Assembly (NCBI GenBank): GCA_938045295.1 | Contig: CALINO010000001.1 | Span: forward strand, 1 to 64,000 | Source of the DNA: an uncultured Arenicella sp. | GTDB lineage: Bacteria; Pseudomonadota; Gammaproteobacteria; Arenicellales; Arenicellaceae | Reading direction: 5' to 3' | DNA: 64,000 bases | Shown: one piece after another, positions 53,494 through 61,973 of the stretch | How the letters are laid out: every line of letters begins with the position of its first letter | Numbering within the stretch: position 1 is the first letter of the stretch | Program-made: the position numbers and the translations under genes | Notes under the pieces: generated by a model | What the model was told of the DNA's origin: nothing | The model's input: the letters and a program-made list of their open reading frames with translations, nothing else | The model's database searches: none

Positions 53494-54618
53494 TTGTCAG
53501 CTGGTTGTTCAAAAGGTCGGGTTTTAAAATTAGTTTATATTTGCTCGCAAAGTGTGAACCCCACCAAGCTAGAACAATTACAAGCCAGTGTGGAAGAAAC
53601 GCGTACTATTTTAGAAAGTAACGACCCATCTCAACTGGAAAACCTCACGCGTGATCAAATCTTAGGCGATTTATTCTACGCCGGTGGGTTGGGGTATTTT
53701 GCGCAATACAACGGTTTAAGTCATATCGCCGCCTTACAAGCCCAAGGCAACCACAAGCTGGAGTTTGGTTACGGCAGCTATGGCTACGAACCCAATCAAG
53801 ACGTGTTCTTTGGCATACCCAGGGGCATTAAAACTGGCGGCGCGGCGTTTAATATTCGTTTTGGTAACACGGTGGAGCTTAAACAAGGCGGGGCAGAACA
53901 ACGCGCGCAGTTTCGCTTTCAAACTGGCTTGATCTCCAGCGCCCTAGAACACGCGGTGCCAGAACAAATGTTCAGCGACCCTGACGACCCCACCGACGGC
54001 GTGAGTGCAGTTAAAGCATTGCAATTAGCCGCACAACAAGGGCAAAAAATCTATCAAATAGACAGTTCAAACGTGAACACCGTATTGGCTCAAACTAACT
54101 TAGGCAGCAGTATTGAAGATGAAATTAGAAGTTACGTAGGTAGCGGCAATATTGCCATTGCACATCAGAGCAACATCAGCGTGCCGGGTTGGAGTGGGGC
54201 GGGGTATATACTTCTTGATCAAGAAACGGGCATTGGCAGTTATAAGATTACTGGTGGGGGTAATGGGGGGTTCCTAAAAAATATATTGAATAGTGCTATT
54301 AATAAGCTAATGCTTATTGCTGGTATTTGGCAGGGGTTTGCAAAAAATAATCCAGCTTTAGCTAAATTACTCGGAGGTTCTATTGGCCTTGTAATAGGTG
54401 CGTTGACTCGTATAGTAAAATTGCTTAATGAGTGCCCAACTGGAATTGCTCTTATAGGAACTCTTTTAACCATCGGCTGGAATATATTGTTTTTAACTAT
54501 AAATGTTGCTTTGGCGGCCTCAGGAGCAGGGGCTTTACTGTTATACCCTCTTGCTGCTATGGAACTTTATTTAGAAGCAGTGGTAATAGATAAGTTTATT
54601 GAAAAAGGTTGTTCTTAA
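53494..54618 (+). CDS. C-terminal fragment of a polymorphic-toxin-type protein
   Basis: A frame of 374 codons with a weak start. From about residue 21 (SVNPTKLEQLQASVEETRTILES) to residue 255 (GSYKITGGGNGG) the sequence resembles the conserved pretoxin region of large transglutaminase/RHS-like secreted proteins, including FAQYNGLSHIAALQAQG, YGYEPNQDVFFGIPRGI and ISVPGWSGAGYILLDQETGIGSY. The remaining 115 residues are a hydrophobic tip (IGLVIGALTRIVKLL, ALIGTLLTIGWNILF). The bulk of the protein upstream is missing, so this is a decayed or orphan end rather than a whole effector. It ends in TAATG overlapping the next gene. Confidence 0.65.
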   Translation: MSAGCSKGRVLKLVYICSQSVNPTKLEQLQASVEETRTILESNDPSQLENLTRDQILGDLFYAGGLGYFAQYNGLSHIAALQAQGNHKLEFGYGSYGYEPNQDVFFGIPRGIKTGGAAFNIRFGNTVELKQGGAEQRAQFRFQTGLISSALEHAVPEQMFSDPDDPTDGVSAVKALQLAAQQGQKIYQIDSSNVNTVLAQTNLGSSIEDEIRSYVGSGNIAIAHQSNISVPGWSGAGYILLDQETGIGSYKITGGGNGGFLKNILNSAINKLMLIAGIWQGFAKNNPALAKLLGGSIGLVIGALTRIVKLLNECPTGIALIGTLLTIGWNILFLTINVALAASGAGALLLYPLAAMELYLEAVVIDKFIEKGCS

Positions 54619-54917
54619 TGAAATGTCCAAAATGCTATAACAAACTTTCTTTTAGTTCGATAATCGGCTGGATAAATTCTGCAAGTAATGATTTGGTTTG
54701 TACAAGTTGCAGTAAGCCAATTGCAGAAAACTATTTTTTACTGTTGATTTATTTAACTGGCGGTGTGTTTTTAGTGCTAGGTGTATTAAATATTGGTTTC
54801 GTGTCTGAAGTTGTTGGTGTATCCAGCTTTTTTGCTTTGATGTTAATTATTATAATCGGTATTTTTGTAATGATTAGTCTAGCTGTGTTGATTGTGATAA
54901 TTAAAAAAGAAAGATAA
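54618..54917 (+). CDS. Zinc-ribbon membrane protein (possible immunity protein)
   Basis: A 99-residue protein with MKCPKCYNK and VCTSCSKPI, two CxxC pairs forming a zinc ribbon, then two membrane helices (YFLLLIYLTGGVFLVLGVLN, FFALMLIIIIGIFVMISLAVLIVIIK). It starts in the stop of the toxin-like fragment (TAATG), the same overlap seen at 52784. The last codons and stop (AGATAAG) are inside the 42-bp repeat. Confidence 0.65.
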   Translation: MKCPKCYNKLSFSSIIGWINSASNDLVCTSCSKPIAENYFLLLIYLTGGVFLVLGVLNIGFVSEVVGVSSFFALMLIIIIGIFVMISLAVLIVIIKKER

Positions 54918-55551
54918 GGGGGCAGGTCTTTGATTTATGATTCCTTCTAAGGCGGAGTAATAAAGGACACAAAGTAACGCTTTGTTAGCTGGTCCGTTCT
55001 GATTATTTATTTTTCTATTTGCTGTTGCTCTTATGAGTATTCAAGTTGCTATAGTGAGCAGAGTGGTTGAAGAGACACTAGAGTTAGAAGCATGCAGAAC
55101 ATAATTGATATCATAGTGTTTAAAGTTAAATACCGTTATTCATTGCCGTATTTATTTCCTTTAATGAATTGTTTGTATGCTTTGGTTTATCTGTATTTCA
55201 AACTCTCTACCAATAGGGAGTATTTGTATGAAGTAGCATTCATTACATTAGGAGTTTTGGTCGTCACATTACTTTCATTATCACAGAGACTATTCGTTTT
55301 GAAGATGGTGTTATAAAAATTAATAGGCTTTGGCGTATTAGTACAATTGATTTTGATTTAATGAAAACCGAAGTAAAGTTAAGTAAGGATAAGAATCACC
55401 TTCGTTTTCATGATAAATGTAAAACTTACATCTTATATAATCAGTTTTCTGATTCAGACTGGAAGAATATAAAGAGAGAAATAAAGAAAAGAGGAAAAAT
55501 AGCAAGTAAAAGATAAGGGGTCAGGTCTTTGATTTATGATTCCTTCTAAGG
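54911..55551 (+). repeat. 42-bp direct repeat at gene 3' ends (two copies)
   Basis: Copies at 54911-54952 and 55510-55551 differ at one base. Each begins with the AAGATAAG that includes the stop codon of the preceding membrane-protein gene and continues CAGGTCTTTGATTTATGATT. A shorter match AGTAATAAAGGACA occurs at 53460 and 54956. The repeat resembles sequences I associate with REP/RAYT elements, and a RAYT relic lies just downstream. Confidence 0.75.
55092..55516 (+). pseudogene. Frameshifted membrane protein
   Basis: The first frame gives two membrane helices (YSLPYLFPLMNCLYALVYLYF, VAFITLGVLVVTLLSL) and stops at 55316. A second frame overlapping near 55255-55270 continues ITFIITETIRFEDGVIKINRLWRIS and runs to 55516, ending GKIASKR-stop inside the second 42-bp repeat. 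Together they read as one protein of about 140 residues, two helices plus a PH-like domain, broken by a single-base shift. Confidence 0.7.
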
Positions 55552-55591
55552 TAGGGTAGAAACCAACAGGGATTGTTGAATGAGTTAATCT

Positions 55592-55846
55592 ATGGCTAGG
55601 CCCTTAAGATTGGAATTTGCAGGCGCGTTGTATCACGTTATTTCAAGAGGTGATCGGCGTGAAGATATTTATGAAACAGACGCTGATCGTTGTTTGTTTT
55701 TGTCGATATCAGGTGATGTGTGTGCGACGTGTAACTGGGTATGTCACGCTTATTGTCTAATGGGTAACCATTACCCTTTATTGATTGAAACATCTGATGC
55801 GAACTTATCTAAATGTATGCGCCAATTGAATGGTGTGTTAACTTAA
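55592..55846 (+). pseudogene. Truncated REP-associated tyrosine transposase (RAYT)
   Basis: An 84-residue N-terminal part of a Y1_Tnp transposase: ARPLRLEFAGALYHVISRGDRREDIYETDADR, HAYCLMGNHYPLLIET and CMRQLNGVLT. The HUH motif should read NHYHLL but the second His is Pro, and the protein ends before the catalytic Tyr region. It cannot be active. It is 40 bases after the 42-bp repeat, its likely former substrate. Confidence 0.82.
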
Positions 55847-55911
55847 GATTATTACTCGAACCTTGATTGCGTTAATATACTAAGCCATTGCCTGACTGGT
55901 GACATTTCCTT

Positions 55912-56112
55912 ATGACTAAGTGGCACAAAACCGAAGAGCAAAAATTAAAGTCGCCTTGCGTGCATTTTTGCAATTTCCTGGATGATGTGAAAGTGTGTGG
56001 TGGGTGTTTTCGTACTGCGGAAGAAATTAAAGCCTGGCGAACGTTGGATGAAAACGATCGCAAAGTTATTTTAGAGAAAACCAAGCAGCGTCAACGACGT
56101 TATCAAGACTAA
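55912..56112 (+). CDS. DUF1289 protein
   Basis: A 66-residue protein with the DUF1289 core SPCVHFCNFLDDVKVCGGCFRTAEEIKAWRTL, four cysteines placed as in a small Fe-S or zinc protein, and a basic C-terminal tail (KTKQRQRRYQD). The family is common in proteobacteria and has no established role. It stands between the RAYT relic and DUF2141. Confidence 0.86.
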   Translation: MTKWHKTEEQKLKSPCVHFCNFLDDVKVCGGCFRTAEEIKAWRTLDENDRKVILEKTKQRQRRYQD

Positions 56113-56298
56113 ATGACACGATTCCGTGGTGTTGTGTTGAGTGAGTCAGAGCCGAATTAGTGCTGGTAAACTTTTTGTGGTTAACCAATTTCTTATTTTC
56201 CGATCGAATTTCAAATATACAAATATCGAAAGCGTCATTGATGCTAGTCATGATGACTGTTGCTTGAATATTGTTCGTTTTTCATTCATCTTACTCAG

Positions 56299-56748
56299 AT
56301 GAGATTTTTGTTTTTATTTGTTCTGTGCATGTCTGGGTGTGTGTCTCACCAAGCCCCAAGTTCTTCTGTGATTGTGGCGGAGGGGTCTTTATCTATTGTG
56401 GTAAAGGTGGGCGGTGTGAAATGTTGTGATGGCGTGCTTCGGTTGGCGGTTTATAACGACCCAAGCAGTTGGATGAGTGAACATAATATGGTGCGTGGGC
56501 GCTTGGGGTTTATTCAAAACAGTGAGCAAACTTTTGAGATTCATGGCTTGCCCGAAGGTAGATACGCCATTGCGATTTATCAAGATACCAACAGTAATAA
56601 TAAGTTGGATCGCTGGTTATGGAGTGTGCCTAAGGAGCCTTATGGTTTTTCAAATAACGTCGGGCGATATGGGCCAGTGTCATTTAATAAGGCGGCATTC
56701 AATTTGAATGAAGACCTAGATATTTCAATAGAGTTGAACTCATGGTAA
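56299..56748 (+). CDS. DUF2141 lipoprotein
   Basis: A 149-residue lipoprotein. The ATG at 56299 gives MRFLFLFVLCMSGC, with the cysteine of the lipobox at residue 14; the tracker start 56260 adds an upstream leader. The mature part is the DUF2141 beta sandwich: LSIVVKVGGVKCCDGVLRLAVYND, GLPEGRYAIAIYQDTNSNNKLD (calcium-loop-like) and PYGFSNNVGRYGPVSFNKAAF. It overlaps the DUF3179 start by seven bases, so the two are translationally coupled. Function unknown. Confidence 0.85.
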   Translation: MRFLFLFVLCMSGCVSHQAPSSSVIVAEGSLSIVVKVGGVKCCDGVLRLAVYNDPSSWMSEHNMVRGRLGFIQNSEQTFEIHGLPEGRYAIAIYQDTNSNNKLDRWLWSVPKEPYGFSNNVGRYGPVSFNKAAFNLNEDLDISIELNSW

Positions 56749-57698
56749 AAGCTGACTTTTTTGTTGCGGTTTTATTTATTTCAGCGGCGTTAATGTTGAG
56801 TGCGCACACACAGGCTAAATCGTTTAATGGGTTTGATTTAAGCAACAGCCTGATTGATAAAAAAGACATTATTCAAGGAGGGCCGCCACGCGATGGAATA
56901 CCCGCTATATCGGCCCCGGTCTATGTCAGTGCGAGTGATGCGTCGTTTTTAAAATCAGAAGACATCATTTTGGGTATTGAAATTAATGGCGTTGCGCTTG
57001 CTTACCCTAGGCATATTATGAATTGGCATGAGTTGGTTAATGACGAAATTAACGGTGTCGCGTTTTTAATTAGTTATTGCCCTTTATGCGGCAGTGGTAT
57101 GGCGTTCTCTTCTAAGGTTGCTGAGCAGCGTTTGACGTTTGGTGTTTCAGGGTTGTTGTATAACAATGATTTGATCTTTTATGATCAGCAAACGGAGTCA
57201 TTGTGGTCGCAAATTGAGCGTCGGGCGATAGCGGGAAAATACGCAGGTGAAAAATTACAGCAGTTGTACCTTGAACATACTTCGTGGCAAGACTGGCAAG
57301 CAAAGCACCCCAAAACAAAAGTATTAAGCGAACAACAAGGCTTTAAACGCAACTATCGGCACGACCCTTACACCGGGTATGACACATCCAGCCAAGTGTT
57401 TTTCAAAACGTTAAGGCAGGCGCCAGATGATTTTCATAGTAAAGAAAAAGTGCTCGGCTTACAGATCAACGATAGTGCAAAAGCCTACCCGTTTAGCGAA
57501 CTCAAGAAGCATGGGCTTGCCAATTTTGAGGATGAATTAGGTGGCGTTCGCTACCGAGTAATTTGGAATGAAGGTGCTGGGTCGGCCACGGTGAAGGCGC
57601 TAAATAGCGAGCTGGTGTTAACACCAACGGTGGCGTTTTGGTTTGCATGGTATAACTTTCACCCTGAGACTGAGGTATTTTATGCAAAGCCGAATTAG
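56742..57698 (+). CDS. DUF3179 protein
   Basis: A 318-residue secreted protein with signal peptide (FFVAVLFISAALMLSAHTQA). The DUF3179 core IQGGPPRDGIPAISAPVYVSAS, VEINGVALAYPRHIMNWHELVND, the Cys loop SYCPLCGSGMAF and SGLLYNNDLIFYDQQTESLW are all present. The family is found in many marine bacteria and archaea and its function is unknown; a periplasmic copper- or thiol-dependent activity has been suggested from the CPLC motif (inference). It shares a start overlap with DUF2141. Confidence 0.9.
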   Translation: MVKADFFVAVLFISAALMLSAHTQAKSFNGFDLSNSLIDKKDIIQGGPPRDGIPAISAPVYVSASDASFLKSEDIILGIEINGVALAYPRHIMNWHELVNDEINGVAFLISYCPLCGSGMAFSSKVAEQRLTFGVSGLLYNNDLIFYDQQTESLWSQIERRAIAGKYAGEKLQQLYLEHTSWQDWQAKHPKTKVLSEQQGFKRNYRHDPYTGYDTSSQVFFKTLRQAPDDFHSKEKVLGLQINDSAKAYPFSELKKHGLANFEDELGGVRYRVIWNEGAGSATVKALNSELVLTPTVAFWFAWYNFHPETEVFYAKPN

Positions 57699-57730
57699 CG
57701 TTGGTCGAAAAACGTTTCTAATCCATTTGC

Positions 57731-58045
57731 TTACTTTCTGTATTTTCTAAACCTATTCAATACTCGTTTATGCTCCACCGCCATTTTGGGGAGCAGGTAA
57801 GCGCGCACAGCCGCTAAGGCCACCAACAGTGCGCCTATGGGCCACATACTTCTAACGTGAATTGACCAGGCCACTGAGGCTAACAACAGCACATACTCAA
57901 TGCCAACCACCAAACTTTTGCGGCTTTTGGGTACGGTGAAGCAGGTACCGCATTTATCGCAGCACACGCGCTCGTCGTGAATAATAAAAATCACTCCAAT
58001 CGAACTCAGGCCGCGTTGTTTGCAGTTTGGGCAAGTGCGTTTCAT
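57731..58045 (-). CDS. Zinc-ribbon membrane protein
   Basis: A 104-residue protein. Residues 3-33 have two CxxC pairs (CPNCKQRG and CCDKCGTCF), and residues about 48-85 contain two membrane helices (VGIEYVLLLASVAWSIHV, MWPIGALLVALAAVRAYLL) with a basic tail. It resembles DUF983-type or other small cytoplasmic zinc-ribbon membrane proteins. No specific role is recognised. Confidence 0.7.
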   Translation of the reverse strand: MKRTCPNCKQRGLSSIGVIFIIHDERVCCDKCGTCFTVPKSRKSLVVGIEYVLLLASVAWSIHVRSMWPIGALLVALAAVRAYLLPKMAVEHKRVLNRFRKYRK

Positions 58046-58102
58046 TAGAATATTTCCGATTTCATAAAGCCAGTCTACACCATTGAATACGGTGCTCTAT
58101 GT

Positions 58103-59896
58103 TTATGTATTAGGTTTACTAGCAAGCCATTGTTCAATAATATTTTCGAGTATTGAGAGAGGTATTGCGCCGTTCTCCAAGACTTTGTCGTGAAACTCCC
58201 GCACATCAAAAGAGTCACCTAATTGTTGCTCAGCTTTCGCGCGCAGCTCACGAATTTTTAGCTCGCCAATTTTGTATGCCAGTGCTTGGCCTGGCCATGT
58301 GATGTAGCGGTCTACTTCCGACACTATATTGTTCATTGATAAGCCTGAGTTTTCGGCCATATAATCGATGGCTTGTTGGCGTGTCCAACCTTTGCTGTGC
58401 AGACCGGTGTCCACCACCAAGCGGCAAGCACGCCACATTTCATACGACAAGCGCCCAAAGTTTGTATAGGGAGTTTGGTAAAAGCCGACTTCCAAACCGA
58501 GGCGTTCACTGTAAAGCCCCCAGCCTTCAATAAACACGGTTTGGCCGCCGTATTTGCGAAAATTTGGCAGATCAAGTTCTTGTGCTAAGGCAATCTGCAA
58601 GTGATGCCCGGGTACCGCTTCATGCAAAGACAATGCTTCAAGCTGATACAAAGGCCGAGTATCGAGCAGCGATGTGTTTACGAAATAAAAGCCAGCGCGC
58701 GAACCATCGCCAGCGGGGCGTTGGTAATAGGCCGTGGTTGTTTTTTCGGCTATGTCTTTTGGTATTTCTTTTAAGCCATACGGCATGCGCGGCAATTTGC
58801 CAAACAGCTTGGGCAGTTCTCCATCCATTTTTTTGGAAATGGTTGCCACTGCTTGCATTCGTTCTTCCGGTGTTTTTGGGTAAAAATCGGGGTTGGTTTT
58901 AAGAAATTCTAACCACGCTTTAAAGTCGCCTTTGAAGTTGGCTTGTTTGATCACTTCGTTCATTTCTGAACGAATACGGCTAACTTCGCTTAAGCCAATC
59001 TTGTACACATCGTCGGCACTTAAATTTGTGGTGGTAAAAAAACGAACGCGATGTTCATAATAATCACCGCCACCGGGAAGGGAGTCAGTGCCCACTTTTT
59101 TATTACATTTGGGTGCGTAAGACGTTTGATAGAAATTGTGGAACTTCGACAGCGCGGGTATCAATTTGTCTTTAATGCTCGCAGCCGCTTGCTGTTTTAG
59201 CGCGTTAAACTTTTTAGCATCAACCACGCTGGGCTTGGTTGAAAACGGCTGCATAAATGCGCTGTCTTCTGCCTTGTCAACCACATGAGCTTTAATTGAT
59301 TTTTCATAACCTCGCATGGGCTCACACGGTTGTACCCAGCCAGCATCAAGACCGGCCTGAATTCTTGCGGTGGCTTGTTCAAGAAAGGCAGGCATCTGGT
59401 TTAAGCGCGCAACATAACTCTCGTAATCCTTTGTGTTGAAAAAAGGTAAGCGCCCAACCATTGAGGTTAATTGCAAATGTGGCCCGCCACGATTGGTTAA
59501 TATCATGTACTTCGCGCCGCCATAATTAGCGGCCGCAACTTGGTTTTCCAAGTCGAGTTTCAACAGAGAATGATTGAGTTGGTTGGGCGCTGATAAATTA
59601 TCAGTACTGATGTTGTTTAGCCGAGTAAGAAACGCATTAGCAGCGTCGACTGAAGCCTCATAGGCTTTTAGTGAAGGGTCAGGCAATAACGCATCATAGT
59701 CTCTCACGCCCAAGCTGGTAGCAAACGTAGGATTCTCAGCCAGAACGCGCTCCCAATGATCGTCTAACAAGTTTTGAAACCGCTGATTAGCTTCAACATC
59801 AGCTGAGTTTTGCGCAATAGCGCTAAGGCTATAGGCTAGAAATACAATCAGTGTCAGCAGGGTTGCGGCTAAGTGTTTTTGGAGTGTTATGTGCAT
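58103..59896 (-). CDS. DUF885 protein (putative secreted metallopeptidase)
   Basis: A 597-residue protein. The ATG at 59896 gives MHITLQKHLAATLLTLIVFLAYSLSAIA, a signal peptide; the tracker start at 60028 adds 44 residues with no ribosome site. The zinc-type motif HEAVPGHHLQIALAQE lies near residue 460, and the segment GGDYYEHRVRFFTTTNLSADDVYKIGL is typical of DUF885. Members are peptidase-like helical proteins of the M32/gluzincin class. Substrate is unknown. It is a single gene. Confidence 0.9.
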   Translation of the reverse strand: MHITLQKHLAATLLTLIVFLAYSLSAIAQNSADVEANQRFQNLLDDHWERVLAENPTFATSLGVRDYDALLPDPSLKAYEASVDAANAFLTRLNNISTDNLSAPNQLNHSLLKLDLENQVAAANYGGAKYMILTNRGGPHLQLTSMVGRLPFFNTKDYESYVARLNQMPAFLEQATARIQAGLDAGWVQPCEPMRGYEKSIKAHVVDKAEDSAFMQPFSTKPSVVDAKKFNALKQQAAASIKDKLIPALSKFHNFYQTSYAPKCNKKVGTDSLPGGGDYYEHRVRFFTTTNLSADDVYKIGLSEVSRIRSEMNEVIKQANFKGDFKAWLEFLKTNPDFYPKTPEERMQAVATISKKMDGELPKLFGKLPRMPYGLKEIPKDIAEKTTTAYYQRPAGDGSRAGFYFVNTSLLDTRPLYQLEALSLHEAVPGHHLQIALAQELDLPNFRKYGGQTVFIEGWGLYSERLGLEVGFYQTPYTNFGRLSYEMWRACRLVVDTGLHSKGWTRQQAIDYMAENSGLSMNNIVSEVDRYITWPGQALAYKIGELKIRELRAKAEQQLGDSFDVREFHDKVLENGAIPLSILENIIEQWLASKPNT

Positions 59897-60295
59897 TTGC
59901 CAGCCTCGTGGTTTGTGATGATAGGGGTAACACCTATCAAGATATTGACAATAACACAGCCTGTTAATGCTGATAAAAGGAGCAAATTCATAAAAATATA
60001 AAAAACACAAATACATGCACTGAGTCAAATTATCTGGCTTTTGAGTGCAACATTACAGTCATTGATTTGGCAACGACGGTTTGTTTCCTGTGATAACGAC
60101 ACACAACCAAGTTTGCTTATTGTGCTAAAGGCGTTGCCAACATCACAAAAAATAGACATATGTTTGTTGCTGACAACGGCTGTGATTATTTGATCACCAA
60201 CTTCAATTAATGGTAACCCTGTTTGCACACGCGATAAACGAATTAAAGATTATGGTACCTCCTTCATAACAACTAACTACCTATGAGGAACTCTA

Positions 60296-60814
60296 ATGAA
60301 TATCAAATCAATCTTATCTGCCGTTGCAATCATTGCGTCATTTGCCGTTGCGTCTGTCAGTTTTGCCGGTGACGATTATGGTAAAAAAAACAAAAAAGAC
60401 ATTGTTGAAACAGCGGTGGCTGCAGGTTCATTCAATACTTTGGCTGCAGCATTAACCGAAGCGGGGCTAATCGAAACCTTAAAAGGTGATGGGCCATTCA
60501 CTGTATTTGCCCCAACCGACGAAGCGTTTAATAAAATTCCTGCTGATCAGTTAACGGCTATTTTGGCTGATAAAGAATTGCTGACCAGCATTCTTACTTA
60601 CCATGTGGTGGCGGGCAAAGTGTTGGCTGAAGACGTGGTGAAATTAGAGGCCGCTACCAGTTTGCAAGGCACTGATATTGCCGTTTCTACTGACGACGGT
60701 GTTAAGGTAAACAATGCATCGGTGATTAAAGCCGACATCATTACCAGTAACGGGGTTATTCATGTTATTGATACGGTGCTAGTACCTGAAGCGAACGCGG
60801 CTTCATCTGAGTAA
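60296..60814 (+). CDS. Fasciclin domain secreted protein
   Basis: A 172-residue protein with a signal peptide (residues 1-24, ending SVSFA) and one FAS1 domain (about 30-165). The H1 motif [25 protein letters not shown] and the H2 motif [13 protein letters not shown] are conserved. It is likely an adhesion or matrix-associated protein outside the inner membrane. An AGGAA ribosome site precedes the ATG, and a terminator follows. Confidence 0.93.
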   Translation: MNIKSILSAVAIIASFAVASVSFAGDDYGKKNKKDIVETAVAAGSFNTLAAALTEAGLIETLKGDGPFTVFAPTDEAFNKIPADQLTAILADKELLTSILTYHVVAGKVLAEDVVKLEAATSLQGTDIAVSTDDGVKVNNASVIKADIITSNGVIHVIDTVLVPEANAASSE

Positions 60815-60845
60815 ATTCTGAAATTAGGTTTCATTCTACCGCTTT

Positions 60846-60876
60846 AAATGGTCGCCTTTGGGCGGCCATTTTTATT
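60846..60876 (+). terminator. Terminator after the fasciclin gene
   Basis: AAATGGTCGCC-TTT-GGGCGGCCATTTTT forms a stem with one wobble pair, followed by a short T-run, 32 bases after the stop. Confidence 0.8.
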
Positions 60877-60970
60877 GAGTCAAAGAAAACTACGTATTGA
60901 GGCATGGTCATCTACTGGTCGGCTTGCCTGCCTAGCCGGCCAGCAAGGTGTTGTCGCTGTCACTGCTACT

Positions 60971-61891
60971 TTACCTCTGAAGTATCGCCTTACCGCGTTC
61001 TTTTTTATAACTTTCGTAGGTGCTTGCTCGGCCTTCCCATGGCGCTTGAGAGTCAAAGTAATTCGGCTGTTCGGCTTTGATATAGTCTTGCAGTTCGGTT
61101 GATATTTGTGAGGGTGAGTTGATTTTAGAAGCGACCCCTCGCCACATGACAAAGCCGGGCGCTCCGTCCATCAATAACCACGGTTCCCATGAGAGAAAAG
61201 CGGTCCAGAACAAGGTGTAGTCAACGCGCGTAAGAGTGGGGTCATTGATTTCGTCGGCGGAAACTACGTAGCTGGTTTCTGAGCCAAAATGAAACTCTTC
61301 TCCGGAACTTTCACGCGGCCATTGATCTGGCGGAAAAGGCGTTTCAAAGGTGCCGCCGCGCTGTTCTGTAAACCACAGTTTGTCTCCTGTGGTTTGCCAT
61401 TCAGATTGCTCTTTGTTCTCTATCGATTCTTTGGTATGAATCACCTCATTGCCACCGTAACGAAAATGAAAAGGTGAAACCGTTTCATCCGTAATAGGGT
61501 TGGTGAGTGAATTCAGTGGTGCTTTTGAATCAAGGTCGCCGAAGTAGCCAATATCGAAACTGCGTTGTGAGTAAGAGCCGTCATCTAACGGGTTCCAAAT
61601 CGAACGGGCAAGGCCATGAAAACTGCAAATGGGGGCAGGGGCTTTGTTGGGCGCAATGCCCCAGAGCGTGCCATCTAACGCCACATACACATCTTCTTGC
61701 TCAAGGCTGCCGATTAATTTGATGTGGGTCTTTAAGTCGTGTTCAGCTGGGTGGGTGGGTTTGCTGCCTGTTATAGGGCGTTGCCCGGCACCGTAGCTTG
61801 CCGTTGATAGCAGTGTCATTCCAGCGCCGAACTTGAGCAAGTTGCGCCGATTAAAGGTAACGCCTGATTGAGCATTGAGTAGGTTAAGCAT
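60971..61891 (-). CDS. DUF1838 protein
   Basis: A 306-residue protein with a Tat-like or Sec signal (NRRNLLKFGAGMTLLSTASYG; twin Arg at 16-17). The mature part contains DVYVALDGTLWGIAP, ETVSPFHFRYGG and FWTAFLSWEPWLLMDGAPGFVMWRGVASK, matching the DUF1838 family. It is the third gene of a minus-strand set TonB receptor-hydrolase-DUF1838. Function unknown; a steroid or aromatic-ester catabolic role is inferred only from neighbours. Confidence 0.8.
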   Translation of the reverse strand: MLNLLNAQSGVTFNRRNLLKFGAGMTLLSTASYGAGQRPITGSKPTHPAEHDLKTHIKLIGSLEQEDVYVALDGTLWGIAPNKAPAPICSFHGLARSIWNPLDDGSYSQRSFDIGYFGDLDSKAPLNSLTNPITDETVSPFHFRYGGNEVIHTKESIENKEQSEWQTTGDKLWFTEQRGGTFETPFPPDQWPRESSGEEFHFGSETSYVVSADEINDPTLTRVDYTLFWTAFLSWEPWLLMDGAPGFVMWRGVASKINSPSQISTELQDYIKAEQPNYFDSQAPWEGRASTYESYKKERGKAILQR

Positions 61892-61973
61892 GGTGATACC
61901 TTAGCAAGCTATCTATGCAAGTGTATGCAATAAACGCTAAATATGTCTGGTTTTAACGAGGTCTGTCTGACGG

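Noticed and set aside
60025-60228. 67-codon minus-strand ORF upstream of the DUF885 gene
   Set aside because: No ribosome site, no domain, and it lies in the divergent promoter region between DUF885 and fasciclin.
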